Shown in pieces: positions 1 through 8,047 of a DNA stretch of 64,000 bases (the stretch's first letter is position 1; every line of letters starts with the position of its first letter). The stretch lies in contig NZ_VORT01000008.1 in the NCBI RefSeq assembly GCF_007997155.1, positions 1 through 64,000 on the forward strand, written 5' to 3'. The translations under genes were made by a program, and so were the position numbers. Under the pieces are notes generated by a model. It saw only the letters and a program-made list of their open reading frames with translations, did not search any database and was not told the DNA's origin. The stretch comes from Aequorivita antarctica (GTDB lineage Bacteria; Bacteroidota; Bacteroidia; Flavobacteriales; Flavobacteriaceae).

Positions 1-568
1 CGCCTTTGCTCTTGCGAAAAGGTTTTTCTTTATCCATTGTGCTTATGTGGCGAATCTTACGCAGATGTGCTTCCAGTTCTTCCTCGGGAACTTTAAGCTC
101 TAAACTATCCATAGAGGCATTGGCCTTTACAGGTGCACTGTCCACCGTCTGGGTATGGCCGCTGACCATCCCAGCATCTACGCAAAGTGTAAAAACCTTA
201 GTGAATACTGCTTCAAAAACAGCTTCAGGAAAGAGTTGTCGTGTGCGGCTGATCGTTGAGTGCCAAGGAAGTTCCTCGTCTATGCCATAGCCTAAAAAGA
301 AAAGAATGTCGAGACGCATCCCGCAATGGTCAACAAGCTTGCGGTCGCTGGTGATATTCTCCAAATAACCAACCAGACAGAGCTTGAAAAATACCACGGG
401 GTCGATACTCTTCTGACCGCTCTCGCCATAAAAGTCCTTGGTAAGTACATATAAATAATTAAGGTCCAGAACCGACTGCAGCCGTCGATAAAAATTGTGC
501 GCTGGAACGCGCTCACTCAAACGGAAATCGTTGAAGAGCTTTTCTTGGTAGATCTTTTTTCCTTGCAT
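1..568 (-). mobile_element. IS1182-like transposase, 5' part (runs off window)
   Basis: Reading the minus strand from the ATG at 566-568 gives an open frame of 189 codons with no stop before the window edge, so only the N-terminal part is present. It begins MQGKKIYQEKLFNDF and contains the block FFKLCLVGYLENI, then LPWHSTISRTRQLFPE, then GHTQTVDSAPVKANAS. This is the layout of IS1182/IS5-type DDE transposases, where the last block carries the first catalytic Asp. The other catalytic residues would lie left of base 1, so intactness cannot be judged. The terminal inverted repeat should lie between about 570 and 720, but I could not define it. Family assignment is from motif recognition only. 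Confidence 0.8.
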
Positions 569-680
569 ACCATGAAATTAAGGAAAATTGGTAACTTGTG
601 CAACAGGCACAACAGCTATAGTTCATTGCGGCGGAATTTTCTGCTGAAAATTCTCGCCGTTTTGCTATCTTTCGGCTACA

Positions 681-708
681 GCGGAAAAGTCCTTCGGACA
701 TTTTCCGC
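681..708. repeat. Strong hairpin in spacer upstream of small hypothetical gene
   Basis: GCGGAAAAGTCC at 681-692 pairs with GGAC-A-TTTTCCGC at 696-708 around a three-base loop, with one bulged A. It lies in a spacer (about 600-734) that is more GC-rich than the flanking genes and ends in AAACGTTGGC (725-734). The same ten bases recur at 1482-1491, after the next gene. There is no U tract, so it does not look like a normal terminator. It may be a fold within a repeated or cassette-type spacer. Confidence 0.6.
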
Positions 709-746
709 AACGAAACCATAGCCTAAACGTTGGCCCAAACTGAAAA

Positions 747-1349
747 ATGGAAATTTCAATAAACATATCGAAACGGAAAAAGAGTATTTGGGATAATCCT
801 ATTATTGCTCTTTTTATGAAAATGATTATTTCTCCAATAATTTTCGTTTGCGCAATACTAACTGTTGTTTTTGTTGAAGGTTATGGCTTTGTGAAACATA
901 AAATTTTTGGAATAAAGGAAAGAACTGTTAAATACAGTGCTCCAATTTTTATGGAGAACAAGAATTTTAAACTTATCAAAGAACATATTTTAGGTGGAAT
1001 TGAAGAATATAAAATTGCCACAGACTTTTTGTTTTCTATTGCAGACTATGATGATGAAATAGAAATCTTTAAAGTCATAAATGACAATAAAAAAACTGAA
1101 CTTGACGGAGAGTTTCTGACAGGATTTTATGTTGATTTGAAAAATGAAATTTTACTTCAAAGAATCAAGTACACTTCCAAAGGTGAACCAACATCGGAAT
1201 TAATAGTATTTGATCCAAATACAGGTAAAGTAAATGTATGTGAGGAAATTGGAATTTTTGAATTGTATAAATTTGATAAAGAAAAGAATGTCATACTCGG
1301 AGGAAATAAAATAGACGATATAAGAATTAAAATAAAAGCCAGTGCCTGA
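747..1349 (+). CDS. Hypothetical membrane-anchored protein, 200 aa
   Basis: I do not recognise this protein. It starts MEISINISKRKKSIWDN, has one hydrophobic segment at about residues 21-45 (ALFMKMIISPIIFVCAILTV), then a charged soluble domain of about 150 residues, so it is probably anchored with the C-terminal domain on one side of the inner membrane. The ATG at 747 is the first in frame and lies 13 bases after the AAACGTTGGC that ends the upstream spacer. It is more AT-rich than the housekeeping genes to its right. Its position between two AAACGTTGGC-ending spacers next to an IS suggests accessory DNA. No function is proposed. Confidence 0.6.
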   Translation: MEISINISKRKKSIWDNPIIALFMKMIISPIIFVCAILTVVFVEGYGFVKHKIFGIKERTVKYSAPIFMENKNFKLIKEHILGGIEEYKIATDFLFSIADYDDEIEIFKVINDNKKTELDGEFLTGFYVDLKNEILLQRIKYTSKGEPTSELIVFDPNTGKVNVCEEIGIFELYKFDKEKNVILGGNKIDDIRIKIKASA

Positions 1350-1481
1350 CAAAGAACTGAGGTAAAAAACAACGCTATTCTCCATTAATTTTTGATAGTA
1401 TTATTTTAGGGGTATGGATTTCTGAAAGCCAGTTGTTAGCTGGAGAGGTTCGCGACGAGACACGCAACGGCTCATACACAA

Positions 1482-1491
1482 AAACGTTGGC
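1482..1491 (+). repeat. AAACGTTGGC spacer end, second copy
   Basis: The spacer 1350-1521 contains CCAGTTGTTAGCTGG near 1429-1443 and ends in AAACGTTGGC at 1482-1491, identical to 725-734. Each copy lies 13-31 bases before the start of a small hypothetical gene. I see no gene in the spacer. The arrangement resembles the recombination spacers of gene cassettes, but no integrase is in the window. Confidence 0.45.
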
Positions 1492-1521
1492 AGCAATTAA
1501 AAAACAATAAAAAAAGCTACA

Positions 1522-1752
1522 ATGGAAAAAATTTCAACAATTACATTACTAACAGCCCTATCGGTTTTTTTGATAAGCATTTTTCTTTATTGGAAGATTA
1601 TGCGTTATAATAGCAAAAAAGAAATGGGTGCAGAAATGTATAAACAATGGACTTCGAGACTTTATTTTTGGCAAGGTGCAATATTCACCGGTACTGGAGT
1701 AACATTTCTAATACTGTTTCTTTTAAAATGGGCAGCTGTTTTGACTTTTTAG
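1522..1752 (+). CDS. Small hypothetical two-TM protein, 76 aa
   Basis: MEKISTITLLTALSVFLISIFLYWKIM is a hydrophobic helix at about residues 5-26. A polar loop (NSKKEMGAEMYKQWTSR) follows, then a second helix at about 49-72 (FWQGAIFTGTGVTFLILFLL). It is a small bitopic or hairpin inner-membrane protein of unknown role. The ATG follows an A-rich leader (AAAAAAAGCTACA) typical of Bacteroidota starts. It stands alone, separated by spacers of 172 bases on each side. No homologue is recognised. Confidence 0.55.
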   Translation: MEKISTITLLTALSVFLISIFLYWKIMRYNSKKEMGAEMYKQWTSRLYFWQGAIFTGTGVTFLILFLLKWAAVLTF

Positions 1753-1924
1753 AAGTCTAAAAGAATTGCGTTTGCCGACAAAGAGCAGATTTAAACAAAA
1801 CACTTTCCTTTATTTATTTTTTTTGACACTATTATTCTAAGCTACTTACCATAATCTTCACAGATTTTCAAGTAGGTTTGCATTTGCTAATTAGGTGCCT
1901 AAACAACTTATCATTCACTACAAC

Positions 1925-2281
1925 ATGGAACAAACAGAATTCTTAGAAAAAAATATATTTACTGATTTGAAAAATTTGAATGAAGGTTCAGAAATAGATG
2001 CCGTTCCATATTTTTCTGAGGATGATTTCGAAATTGTTCTTCAAAGGGTGGAACACTTCGGGATTGGAGTTTATACCATTGAGTCTAGACTAAATGGTGA
2101 AGTTTCCGAAGTTGCGGCACACGAAGATTTCAAAAAGAAAGCCACAGACCCAAAATGGTACAAAAAAGCATTTTTGACTTTTAAATCCCGCCAACCCGGA
2201 CTTTCTTATTCTGCTACCTACAAAGTTTCGAATAAACTTTTAGCGAAACAAAACACTATAGGAGACGAAGAATTGAGTTAA
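1925..2281 (+). CDS. Hypothetical protein, 118 aa
   Basis: The protein begins MEQTEFLEKNIFTDLKN and is soluble and charged, with neither a signal peptide nor a membrane segment. An in-frame GTG lies 30 bases upstream at 1895, but the ATG at 1925 is preferred because it follows an A/C-rich leader (CACTACAAC). I do not recognise the family. The stop at 2279-2281 is followed by a good terminator shared with the M16 genes on the other strand. It ends the accessory stretch that begins with the IS at the left edge. Confidence 0.55.
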   Translation: MEQTEFLEKNIFTDLKNLNEGSEIDAVPYFSEDDFEIVLQRVEHFGIGVYTIESRLNGEVSEVAAHEDFKKKATDPKWYKKAFLTFKSRQPGLSYSATYKVSNKLLAKQNTIGDEELS

Positions 2282-2321
2282 AAACCCTGCTCTTCTTAAA
2301 TTAATTTTCAACCGGAAAATA

Positions 2322-2350
2322 AAAAAAGCCCAACTCATGCTGGGCTTTTC
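2322..2350. terminator. Bidirectional rho-independent terminator
   Basis: AAAAAAGCCCA (2322-2332 region) pairs with TGGGCTTTTCT (2341-2350) around the loop ACTCATGC. It has A-rich and T-rich flanks on both sides. It lies between two convergent genes (stops at 2281 on plus and 2379 on minus), so it can serve both. Confidence 0.8.
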
Positions 2351-2378
2351 TATTTTCAACTAAATCAAATTACAATAT

Positions 2379-3764
2379 TTATTGTTCTTTTTTCGCTGGC
2401 TGCGCGATGGTTTCCTTTACTTGATCTTTAATCTTTTCTTTATCGCCCACAACTATCAACGTCATAGTTTCTGGAGTAATATATTTTTTTGCCATTTCCT
2501 GCACTTGTTGCGGGGTTACGGCATTTATGTTTTTCACTTGGTTTACCAAGAAAGATTCATCCAAATTGTGAACATCCAAGAAATTCAACTGCCCTATTAT
2601 TCCGTTAGGTGTTGAATTTTGCAAAACGTAAATGCCAGATTTATAACTTTTCATTCCGTCCAATTCTGCTTTGCTTGGTGCTTCGGTTTGCAAACGCACA
2701 ATTTCCTTTTTAATTTCATCTACCGAGGCGCCTGTAAATTCGGTAGTTACGTCGGCGCTTTCAAACCAAAGTCCGCTTTTGTAATTGGCTACCAAAGCAC
2801 TGCTAGGAGAATAAGTATATCCTTTGTCCTCACGAATATTGCTGGTAATTCGAGACCCAAACGAACCGCCCAAAAGCGTGTTCATAACATCCAGCGCAAT
2901 ATAATCCTTGTTTGAAGGATCTGCCACGGGAAGCCCATAATAAATTGTCGATTGCGGGGCGCCGGGGCGATCAATGATTTTCACTTTTCCGTTGGACTGT
3001 GCCTGTGCAACAGGATAATTTTCCTTTGCACCCTTGCGCCAATCTCCCAATTGGCTTTTCACAACTTGTTTTACTTTCTCGGCGTCAAAATTTCCCACTA
3101 TATAAATGGTGGTGCGTTGTGCCCCAAAATTTGCTTCGTAGAAGGATTTTACATCGTTCAAAGTGTATGAATCCACTTGTTCGGTTGTTGGATAAAGTCT
3201 TCCGTAGGGATGGTTGGGATACATTTCCGCGAAAAAATCCTGACGAGCTTGTGCCCCCGGCGTGGAAAGTGCAACCGTCAAGTTTCGTTTCATGTTATTT
3301 TTAAGGCGGTCCAATTCACTTTGCGGCAATTTTGGGTTTTCCAATACATCAGCAAGAATTTTCAATGCCTCGGGAGCAAATTCCGAAAGTACGTCAGTGC
3401 TGAGTGAAGTATTGTGCGAACTCACCCCAATATTCAGGTTACCACCCATTCCAGCAAGTTTGTCCTTTACGGAATAATCTGCGGTACTACCCTCTTTCAT
3501 CAAATCACCCAACAAATCAGCAAGCCAAACTTGGTCTTTGGTTTCGTTGATATTTCCAGTTTTTAAGGTGATACTAATAGTTGCTTTTGGAATACTTCCG
3601 TAAGGTACCAGTACCAATTGTAGGCCATTGTCAAAATTCACCACTTCTTTTTTCGGAAGCGTAAAGTTTTTTGGTTCCGCTCCTTTTGGCGGAGTTTGTT
3701 TCTGCGCGATGCTAGGCACAGCGAGAAACAAGGCTATCAAAAATGTATATATTGAAGTTTTCAT
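2379..3764 (-). CDS. M16 family peptidase-like protein, non-catalytic partner
   Basis: 461 aa with a signal peptide (MKTSIYTFLIALFLAVPSIAQ), so it is periplasmic. The two-lobe M16 (insulinase/pitrilysin) fold is recognisable: NGLQLVLVPYGSIPKATI at the start of the first lobe and GSFGSRITSNIREDKGYTY in the second. Where catalytic members have HxxEH it has WLADLLGDLMKEGS, so the zinc site is absent. M16B enzymes often work as a catalytic plus a non-catalytic subunit, and this gene would be the second. Its ATG (3762-3764) directly follows the TAA (3765-3767) of the catalytic gene, which suggests translational coupling. It would be affected by the nonsense codon in that gene. Confidence 0.85.
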   Translation of the reverse strand: MKTSIYTFLIALFLAVPSIAQKQTPPKGAEPKNFTLPKKEVVNFDNGLQLVLVPYGSIPKATISITLKTGNINETKDQVWLADLLGDLMKEGSTADYSVKDKLAGMGGNLNIGVSSHNTSLSTDVLSEFAPEALKILADVLENPKLPQSELDRLKNNMKRNLTVALSTPGAQARQDFFAEMYPNHPYGRLYPTTEQVDSYTLNDVKSFYEANFGAQRTTIYIVGNFDAEKVKQVVKSQLGDWRKGAKENYPVAQAQSNGKVKIIDRPGAPQSTIYYGLPVADPSNKDYIALDVMNTLLGGSFGSRITSNIREDKGYTYSPSSALVANYKSGLWFESADVTTEFTGASVDEIKKEIVRLQTEAPSKAELDGMKSYKSGIYVLQNSTPNGIIGQLNFLDVHNLDESFLVNQVKNINAVTPQQVQEMAKKYITPETMTLIVVGDKEKIKDQVKETIAQPAKKEQ

Positions 3765-5153
3765 TTAATTTGTTTTTTCGTTGTTTGCCAAAAGTGGGTT
3801 TACTACCAAAATGGTGCGGTTTGTCTTTCTCAAATATTCTGAAATGGTCTTCTTCACAATTTCAGGCGTCACTTTTTTAAATTCGTCTTCCAAAGTATTT
3901 ATACGTGCGGGATTGTCGTCAAAAAGGGCAAAACTGCACAGCAAATCGGCGCGGCCGAAACCAAAACTGCCTCCCAACTCATCATATAACTGAGAGCGCA
4001 TTTTTATAATTGCATTGTCTATCATTTCCTGATTTACTTTAGCCGAAAGACCATCAATTACTTCATCAACAGCATCCATCAATTGTTTTTTGGAAGTTTC
4101 GTTGTCATAGGTTACATCGAACATAATCTGCATTGGACCGTTGTAATTGAACATATTTCCCAAATAATTGATACCTCCACTAACGTATGAAGTATACCCT
4201 TTTTCATCAACCAATTTTTTCTGAAGCAACGCATTGTCGCCTTGAATTAAAATCTGGTCCAAAAGGCCCATTGCATAATATTCAGGTGTATTTCTTGTTG
4301 GCATATGGTATGCCACTGCAAGCGCTGGTTTGTTTGCCAAAGAATCGTTTTTAGTGAATTCTTTTTCCTTTTCCTGCCTCGGCTCAGAAACATCTGGCTT
4401 TGCAGGTATTTTCACAGAAGGAATTCCTCCAAAATATTTTTCGATCCAAGCTTTTGCCTCGGCCATTTCAAAATCGCCAACAACAGATATTGCTGCATTA
4501 TTGGGTGCATAATATGTTTTAAAGAAACTTTCAACGTCCTCTAAATTTGCGGCGTCAAGATCTTTTAAATCGCCTTAAAAGTTGTGGGCGTTATACCAAT
4601 TGGTGTTTGCGTACTGCGGCATATCTAACCACGGAAACCCTCCGTATGGCTGATTTAGTACGTTCACTTTCACTTCATTTTTAACAACTCCTTGTTGGTT
4701 AGTGAGGTTATCTTGCGTAATATCTAGCCCTTTCATTCTGTCAGCTTCCGCCCAAAGCATGGTTTCCAGCTTATTTGAGGGAACAATTTCAAAGTAATTA
4801 GTAAAATCGAATCGGGTTGAGCCATTTAAAACGCCTCCATTTTCCTGTACCAATTTTATGAATTCCATCTTGCCCAAATTTTTGGAACCTTGAAACATCA
4901 TATGTTCAAATAAATGCGCGAAACCTGTGCGGTCTTTCGGCTCTATCCGAAAGCCGATGTTGTAATAAGCAGCAACAATAACGGTTGGCGAAGATTTATC
5001 CTGAGATAAAATCACCTTCAGCCCATTGTTCAATTTGTAGTATTCTACCGGAATGTTAAATTCCGACGCTTTCTTTTTTTGTGCATTATCATTTTGGGCA
5101 AATCCTACAATTCCGGTCGCCAAAAACAAAAGCAGCAGCAGTTTGTTTTTCAT
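3765..5153 (-). pseudogene. M16 zinc peptidase, catalytic member, interrupted by in-frame TAA
   Basis: The frame of 463 codons would give a 462-residue protein, the same size as the neighbouring partner. It has a signal peptide (MKNKLLLLLFLATGIVGFAQ) and the zinc motif HLFEH at residues 80-84, with the probable third ligand Glu at about 160 (VVKNEVK). Codon 193, in NAHNF-stop-GDLKDLDAANLED, is TAA at 4575-4577. Related proteins normally have Tyr there, and TAT or TAC to TAA is a single change. Homology continues in the same frame without a gap (VESFFKTYYAPNNAAISVVGDF). As written, a 192-residue fragment keeping the zinc site would be made, and the rest could restart only at an internal codon such as the ATG at 4466. 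It could be a true nonsense mutation or a sequencing error. Confidence 0.8.
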
Positions 5154-5335
5154 AAATGGTGGTTTTTTGTTAAGAACAATAAATATAATGTAATATAATA
5201 GACCTTCGATTTATTAAATTGTTACAGAAAATTATTTTTATAGGAATAAAAAATTACTACCCAAAGTATTTATTTTGAACCTTCCGAAATATTAATTTTG
5301 TTGCCCGTTTCAATACTTATCTGTACTTTTAGTTT

Positions 5336-7540
5336 ATGACAGAAGCCGCTATAGAAGAAGAGAAAAAAGAGATTGCCAAGCATTACAAGCAGTTGCTTAA
5401 AATCAGTTATCGCACCCTCACCAAGGAAGATAAAAAACTGATTCGCAGCGCTTTTGACCTTGCCGTGGATGCCCACAAAGAGCAACGCCGCAAAAGTGGC
5501 GAAGCCTATATTTTTCATCCTATTGCGGTTGCTAAAATTGTTGCCGCTGAGATTGGTTTAGATGCCACCAGCATCGCCGCCGCTCTTTTACACGATGTTG
5601 TTGAGGACACAACGTATAGTCTAGAAGATATTGAAAGCATGTTTGGCTCCGCCGTAGCCCGCATTGTGGATGGGCTTACTAAGATTGCACACATCTCTAT
5701 GTCTGAAGATGTATCCATGCAAGCCGAAAACTTCCGGAAAATGTTGCTTACTCTGAATGAGGACATTCGTGTAATAATCATCAAAATTGCGGACCGTCTG
5801 CACAATATGCAAACGATGGACAGCATGCCGCCAGATAAACAGCGGAAAATCGCTTCGGAAACGCTTTACATTTATGCTCCCCTCGCCCACCGAATTGGAC
5901 TTTACAATATAAAAACTGAACTCGAAGATTTAGGCCTAAAATTCACCGAACCCGAAGTGTATGCAGATATTCTTGGACGAATAAAGGAAAGCAAAGAAGA
6001 GCAGGATGCCTATATTGAAGCCTTCAACAAAGTGATAAAGGATTCTTTGGATGCCGAAGAGTTGCAATACGAAATTAAAGGTCGTCCAAAATCCATTTTT
6101 TCCATCCGAAGGAAAATGCTCGCACAGAATGTAAGCTTTGACGAGGTTTATGACAAATTCGCGGTTCGTATTATTTATAAAAGTACGCCAGAGAACGAAA
6201 AATTCTTCGCCTGGAAAATTTATTCTATCGTTACCGATCATTTCCGTCCAAACCCAATTAGGCTGCGCGATTGGATTTCTTCACCAAAATCAACTGGTTA
6301 CGAAGCTTTGCATATCACAGTAATGGGTCCTAAAGGCCGTTGGGTAGAAGTGCAGATTCGCAGCGAACGCATGAACGAAATTGCTGAAAAAGGTTTCGCG
6401 GCACACTACAAATACAAAAACAAGGAAAAAGACGACGCCGGATTGGAAAACTGGCTGGACAAACTGCAGGACACCCTTGAAAATTCTGAAATAAGCGCCG
6501 TGGATTTTGTGGAAGAATTTAAACTAAACCTTTACGCCAAGGAAATTTTTGTCTTTACACCAAAAGGCGATTTGTATTCGCTGCCCAAAGGCGCAACGGC
6601 TTTAGATTTCGCTTTTCACATTCACACCGAAATTGGGATGCACACCCGTGGCACAAAAGTAAACGGAAAACTCGTTCCTCTGAGCCACGAACTAAAAAGT
6701 GGCGACCAAGTGGAAATAATTACATCAGAAAACGCCAAGCCTACTGCTAACTGGTTAAACTACGCAACAACGGGCCGAGCACGCTCCAAAATTAAATCGT
6801 CTTTAAAAGACGAAAAGAAACAACTCGCCGAGGAAGGAAAAGTAATTTTGGGCCGCAAACTAAAGTCTTTAAAATTAAACTTGGACGAGAGTATGCTCAA
6901 TCAATTGGTGGTTTTCTTTAAAGTAAAAACCAGCCTTGACTTATATTATCGTGTGGGTGCCGGAATTATAGACAACCCAAAACTAAAGGATTTTGCAGCT
7001 TCGCGAAGCAACGCCTTTATCAGTTTCTTCAAAAACAGAATCCGAAAGCCTGACAAGCCTGAGGATGTTCACAAAGAAGAATTAACCGAAAAGTTTGATC
7101 AGTTAGTTTTCGGGAAAAACGAAGATAAACTGGATTACAAAATGGCCAACTGCTGCAATCCCATTCCGGGCGATGATGTTTTCGGTTTTGTAACTGTAAA
7201 CGAAGGGATAAAAGTCCATAAGACCAACTGCCCAAACGCCTTGCAACTTCAGAGCAATTATAGTTATCGCATAATGCCCGCAAAATGGATTGACAGCACT
7301 CAGCGCGAGTTTAAGGCAGATTTAACCATTAGTGGAATTGATACCATCGGCTTGGTAAACGAAGTGACAAAAGTAATTTCAAACAACCTTCACATAGATA
7401 TGAAAAGCGTCCACTTTGATAGTAATGATGGAGTCTTCACCGGGAAAATAGTCGTTGTGGTTAAAAACAAAACCATTCTCAACAACCTTGTGGAGAACAT
7501 CAAAAAAATAAACGGAATTGATAAAGTTACTAGAGTGTAA
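5336..7540 (+). CDS. rel: Bifunctional (p)ppGpp synthetase/hydrolase, RelA/SpoT family
   Basis: 734 aa, full length for a long RSH enzyme; it makes and degrades (p)ppGpp in the stringent response. An HD hydrolase domain lies at about residues 40-200 with H47, H61 and the HD pair at 86-87 intact (AALLHDVVEDT), plus RLHNMQT. The synthetase domain is at about 240-365 (GRPKSIFSIRRKM, DRWISS-like RDWISSPKSTGYEALH, VEVQIRSERMNEIAEKG). TGS follows at about 400-460 (IFVFTPKGDLYSLPKGATALDFAF), then a zinc-finger-like region (MANCCNPIPGDDVFGF) and a C-terminal ACT domain at about 660-734. Both catalytic halves look active. It is divergent from the M16 genes and lies 27 bases before fur. Membership is clear. 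Confidence 0.96.
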   Translation: MTEAAIEEEKKEIAKHYKQLLKISYRTLTKEDKKLIRSAFDLAVDAHKEQRRKSGEAYIFHPIAVAKIVAAEIGLDATSIAAALLHDVVEDTTYSLEDIESMFGSAVARIVDGLTKIAHISMSEDVSMQAENFRKMLLTLNEDIRVIIIKIADRLHNMQTMDSMPPDKQRKIASETLYIYAPLAHRIGLYNIKTELEDLGLKFTEPEVYADILGRIKESKEEQDAYIEAFNKVIKDSLDAEELQYEIKGRPKSIFSIRRKMLAQNVSFDEVYDKFAVRIIYKSTPENEKFFAWKIYSIVTDHFRPNPIRLRDWISSPKSTGYEALHITVMGPKGRWVEVQIRSERMNEIAEKGFAAHYKYKNKEKDDAGLENWLDKLQDTLENSEISAVDFVEEFKLNLYAKEIFVFTPKGDLYSLPKGATALDFAFHIHTEIGMHTRGTKVNGKLVPLSHELKSGDQVEIITSENAKPTANWLNYATTGRARSKIKSSLKDEKKQLAEEGKVILGRKLKSLKLNLDESMLNQLVVFFKVKTSLDLYYRVGAGIIDNPKLKDFAASRSNAFISFFKNRIRKPDKPEDVHKEELTEKFDQLVFGKNEDKLDYKMANCCNPIPGDDVFGFVTVNEGIKVHKTNCPNALQLQSNYSYRIMPAKWIDSTQREFKADLTISGIDTIGLVNEVTKVISNNLHIDMKSVHFDSNDGVFTGKIVVVVKNKTILNNLVENIKKINGIDKVTRV

Positions 7541-7548
7541 AATTTAAG

Positions 7549-7556
7549 TAACTTTG
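7549..7556 (+). promoter_or_regulatory. Candidate -7 element for the fur-purA pair
   Basis: TAACTTTG matches the Bacteroidota -7 consensus TAnnTTTG and ends 11 bases before the fur ATG. I see no good TTTG at the expected -33 position, which would lie inside rel, so this is only a moderate candidate. Confidence 0.4.
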
Positions 7557-7567
7557 CAAACTTAATT

Positions 7568-8044
7568 ATGAGTTCAAAAACAAACATAAATAACCAAGCA
7601 ATTGTAAAGAACGTTTTTACGGGTTTTCTTGAGAAAAAAGGACATCGTAAAACGCCGGAACGCTATGCTATTCTTCAAGAAATTTATGACCACGACGATC
7701 ATTTTGACATTGAATCGTTGTACATTAATATGAAGAATAAAAACTACCGCGTAAGCCGTGCAACGCTTTACAACACTATTGAATTACTTTTGGAATGTGG
7801 CTTGGTGCGCAAACACCAGTTTGGGCAGAACCAAGCGCATTATGAAAAATCATATTTTGATCGCAACCACGATCACGTTATCCTCGCAGATGGCGAAGTG
7901 ATTGAGTTTTGCGACCCGCGAATTCACAGCATTAAAAAAACCATCGAGGAGGTTTTTAATATTGAAATAACCAACCATTCACTTTATTTCTACGGAAATA
8001 AAAAAACTCCCGCCACAACCGATGACGGGAACAATTCCAAATAA
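7568..8044 (+). CDS. Fur-family transcriptional regulator
   Basis: 158 aa, the usual size for Fur/PerR/Zur proteins. The N-terminal winged helix (about 15-95) contains [25 protein letters not shown] and the recognition-helix region [20 protein letters not shown]. The dimerisation domain has [19 protein letters not shown]. The HDH metal ligands remain, but the CxxC usually found right after them is replaced by LADG, leaving a single Cys in FCDPR. Which metal or peroxide signal it senses cannot be told. It starts 27 bases after rel and its TAA is three bases before the purA ATG, so fur and purA are co-transcribed. Confidence 0.9.
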   Translation: MSSKTNINNQAIVKNVFTGFLEKKGHRKTPERYAILQEIYDHDDHFDIESLYINMKNKNYRVSRATLYNTIELLLECGLVRKHQFGQNQAHYEKSYFDRNHDHVILADGEVIEFCDPRIHSIKKTIEEVFNIEITNHSLYFYGNKKTPATTDDGNNSK

Positions 8045-8047
8045 ATT

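Noticed and set aside
1350-1521. Minus-strand frames near 1157-1385 as small genes
   Set aside because: They overlap the 200-residue hypothetical gene in reverse and lack any recognisable feature.
5154-5335. Promoter candidate TTTG at 5274 with TAATTTTG at 5293 upstream of rel
   Set aside because: The spacer is 15 bases, shorter than the usual 17-23, so I did not list it as a feature.
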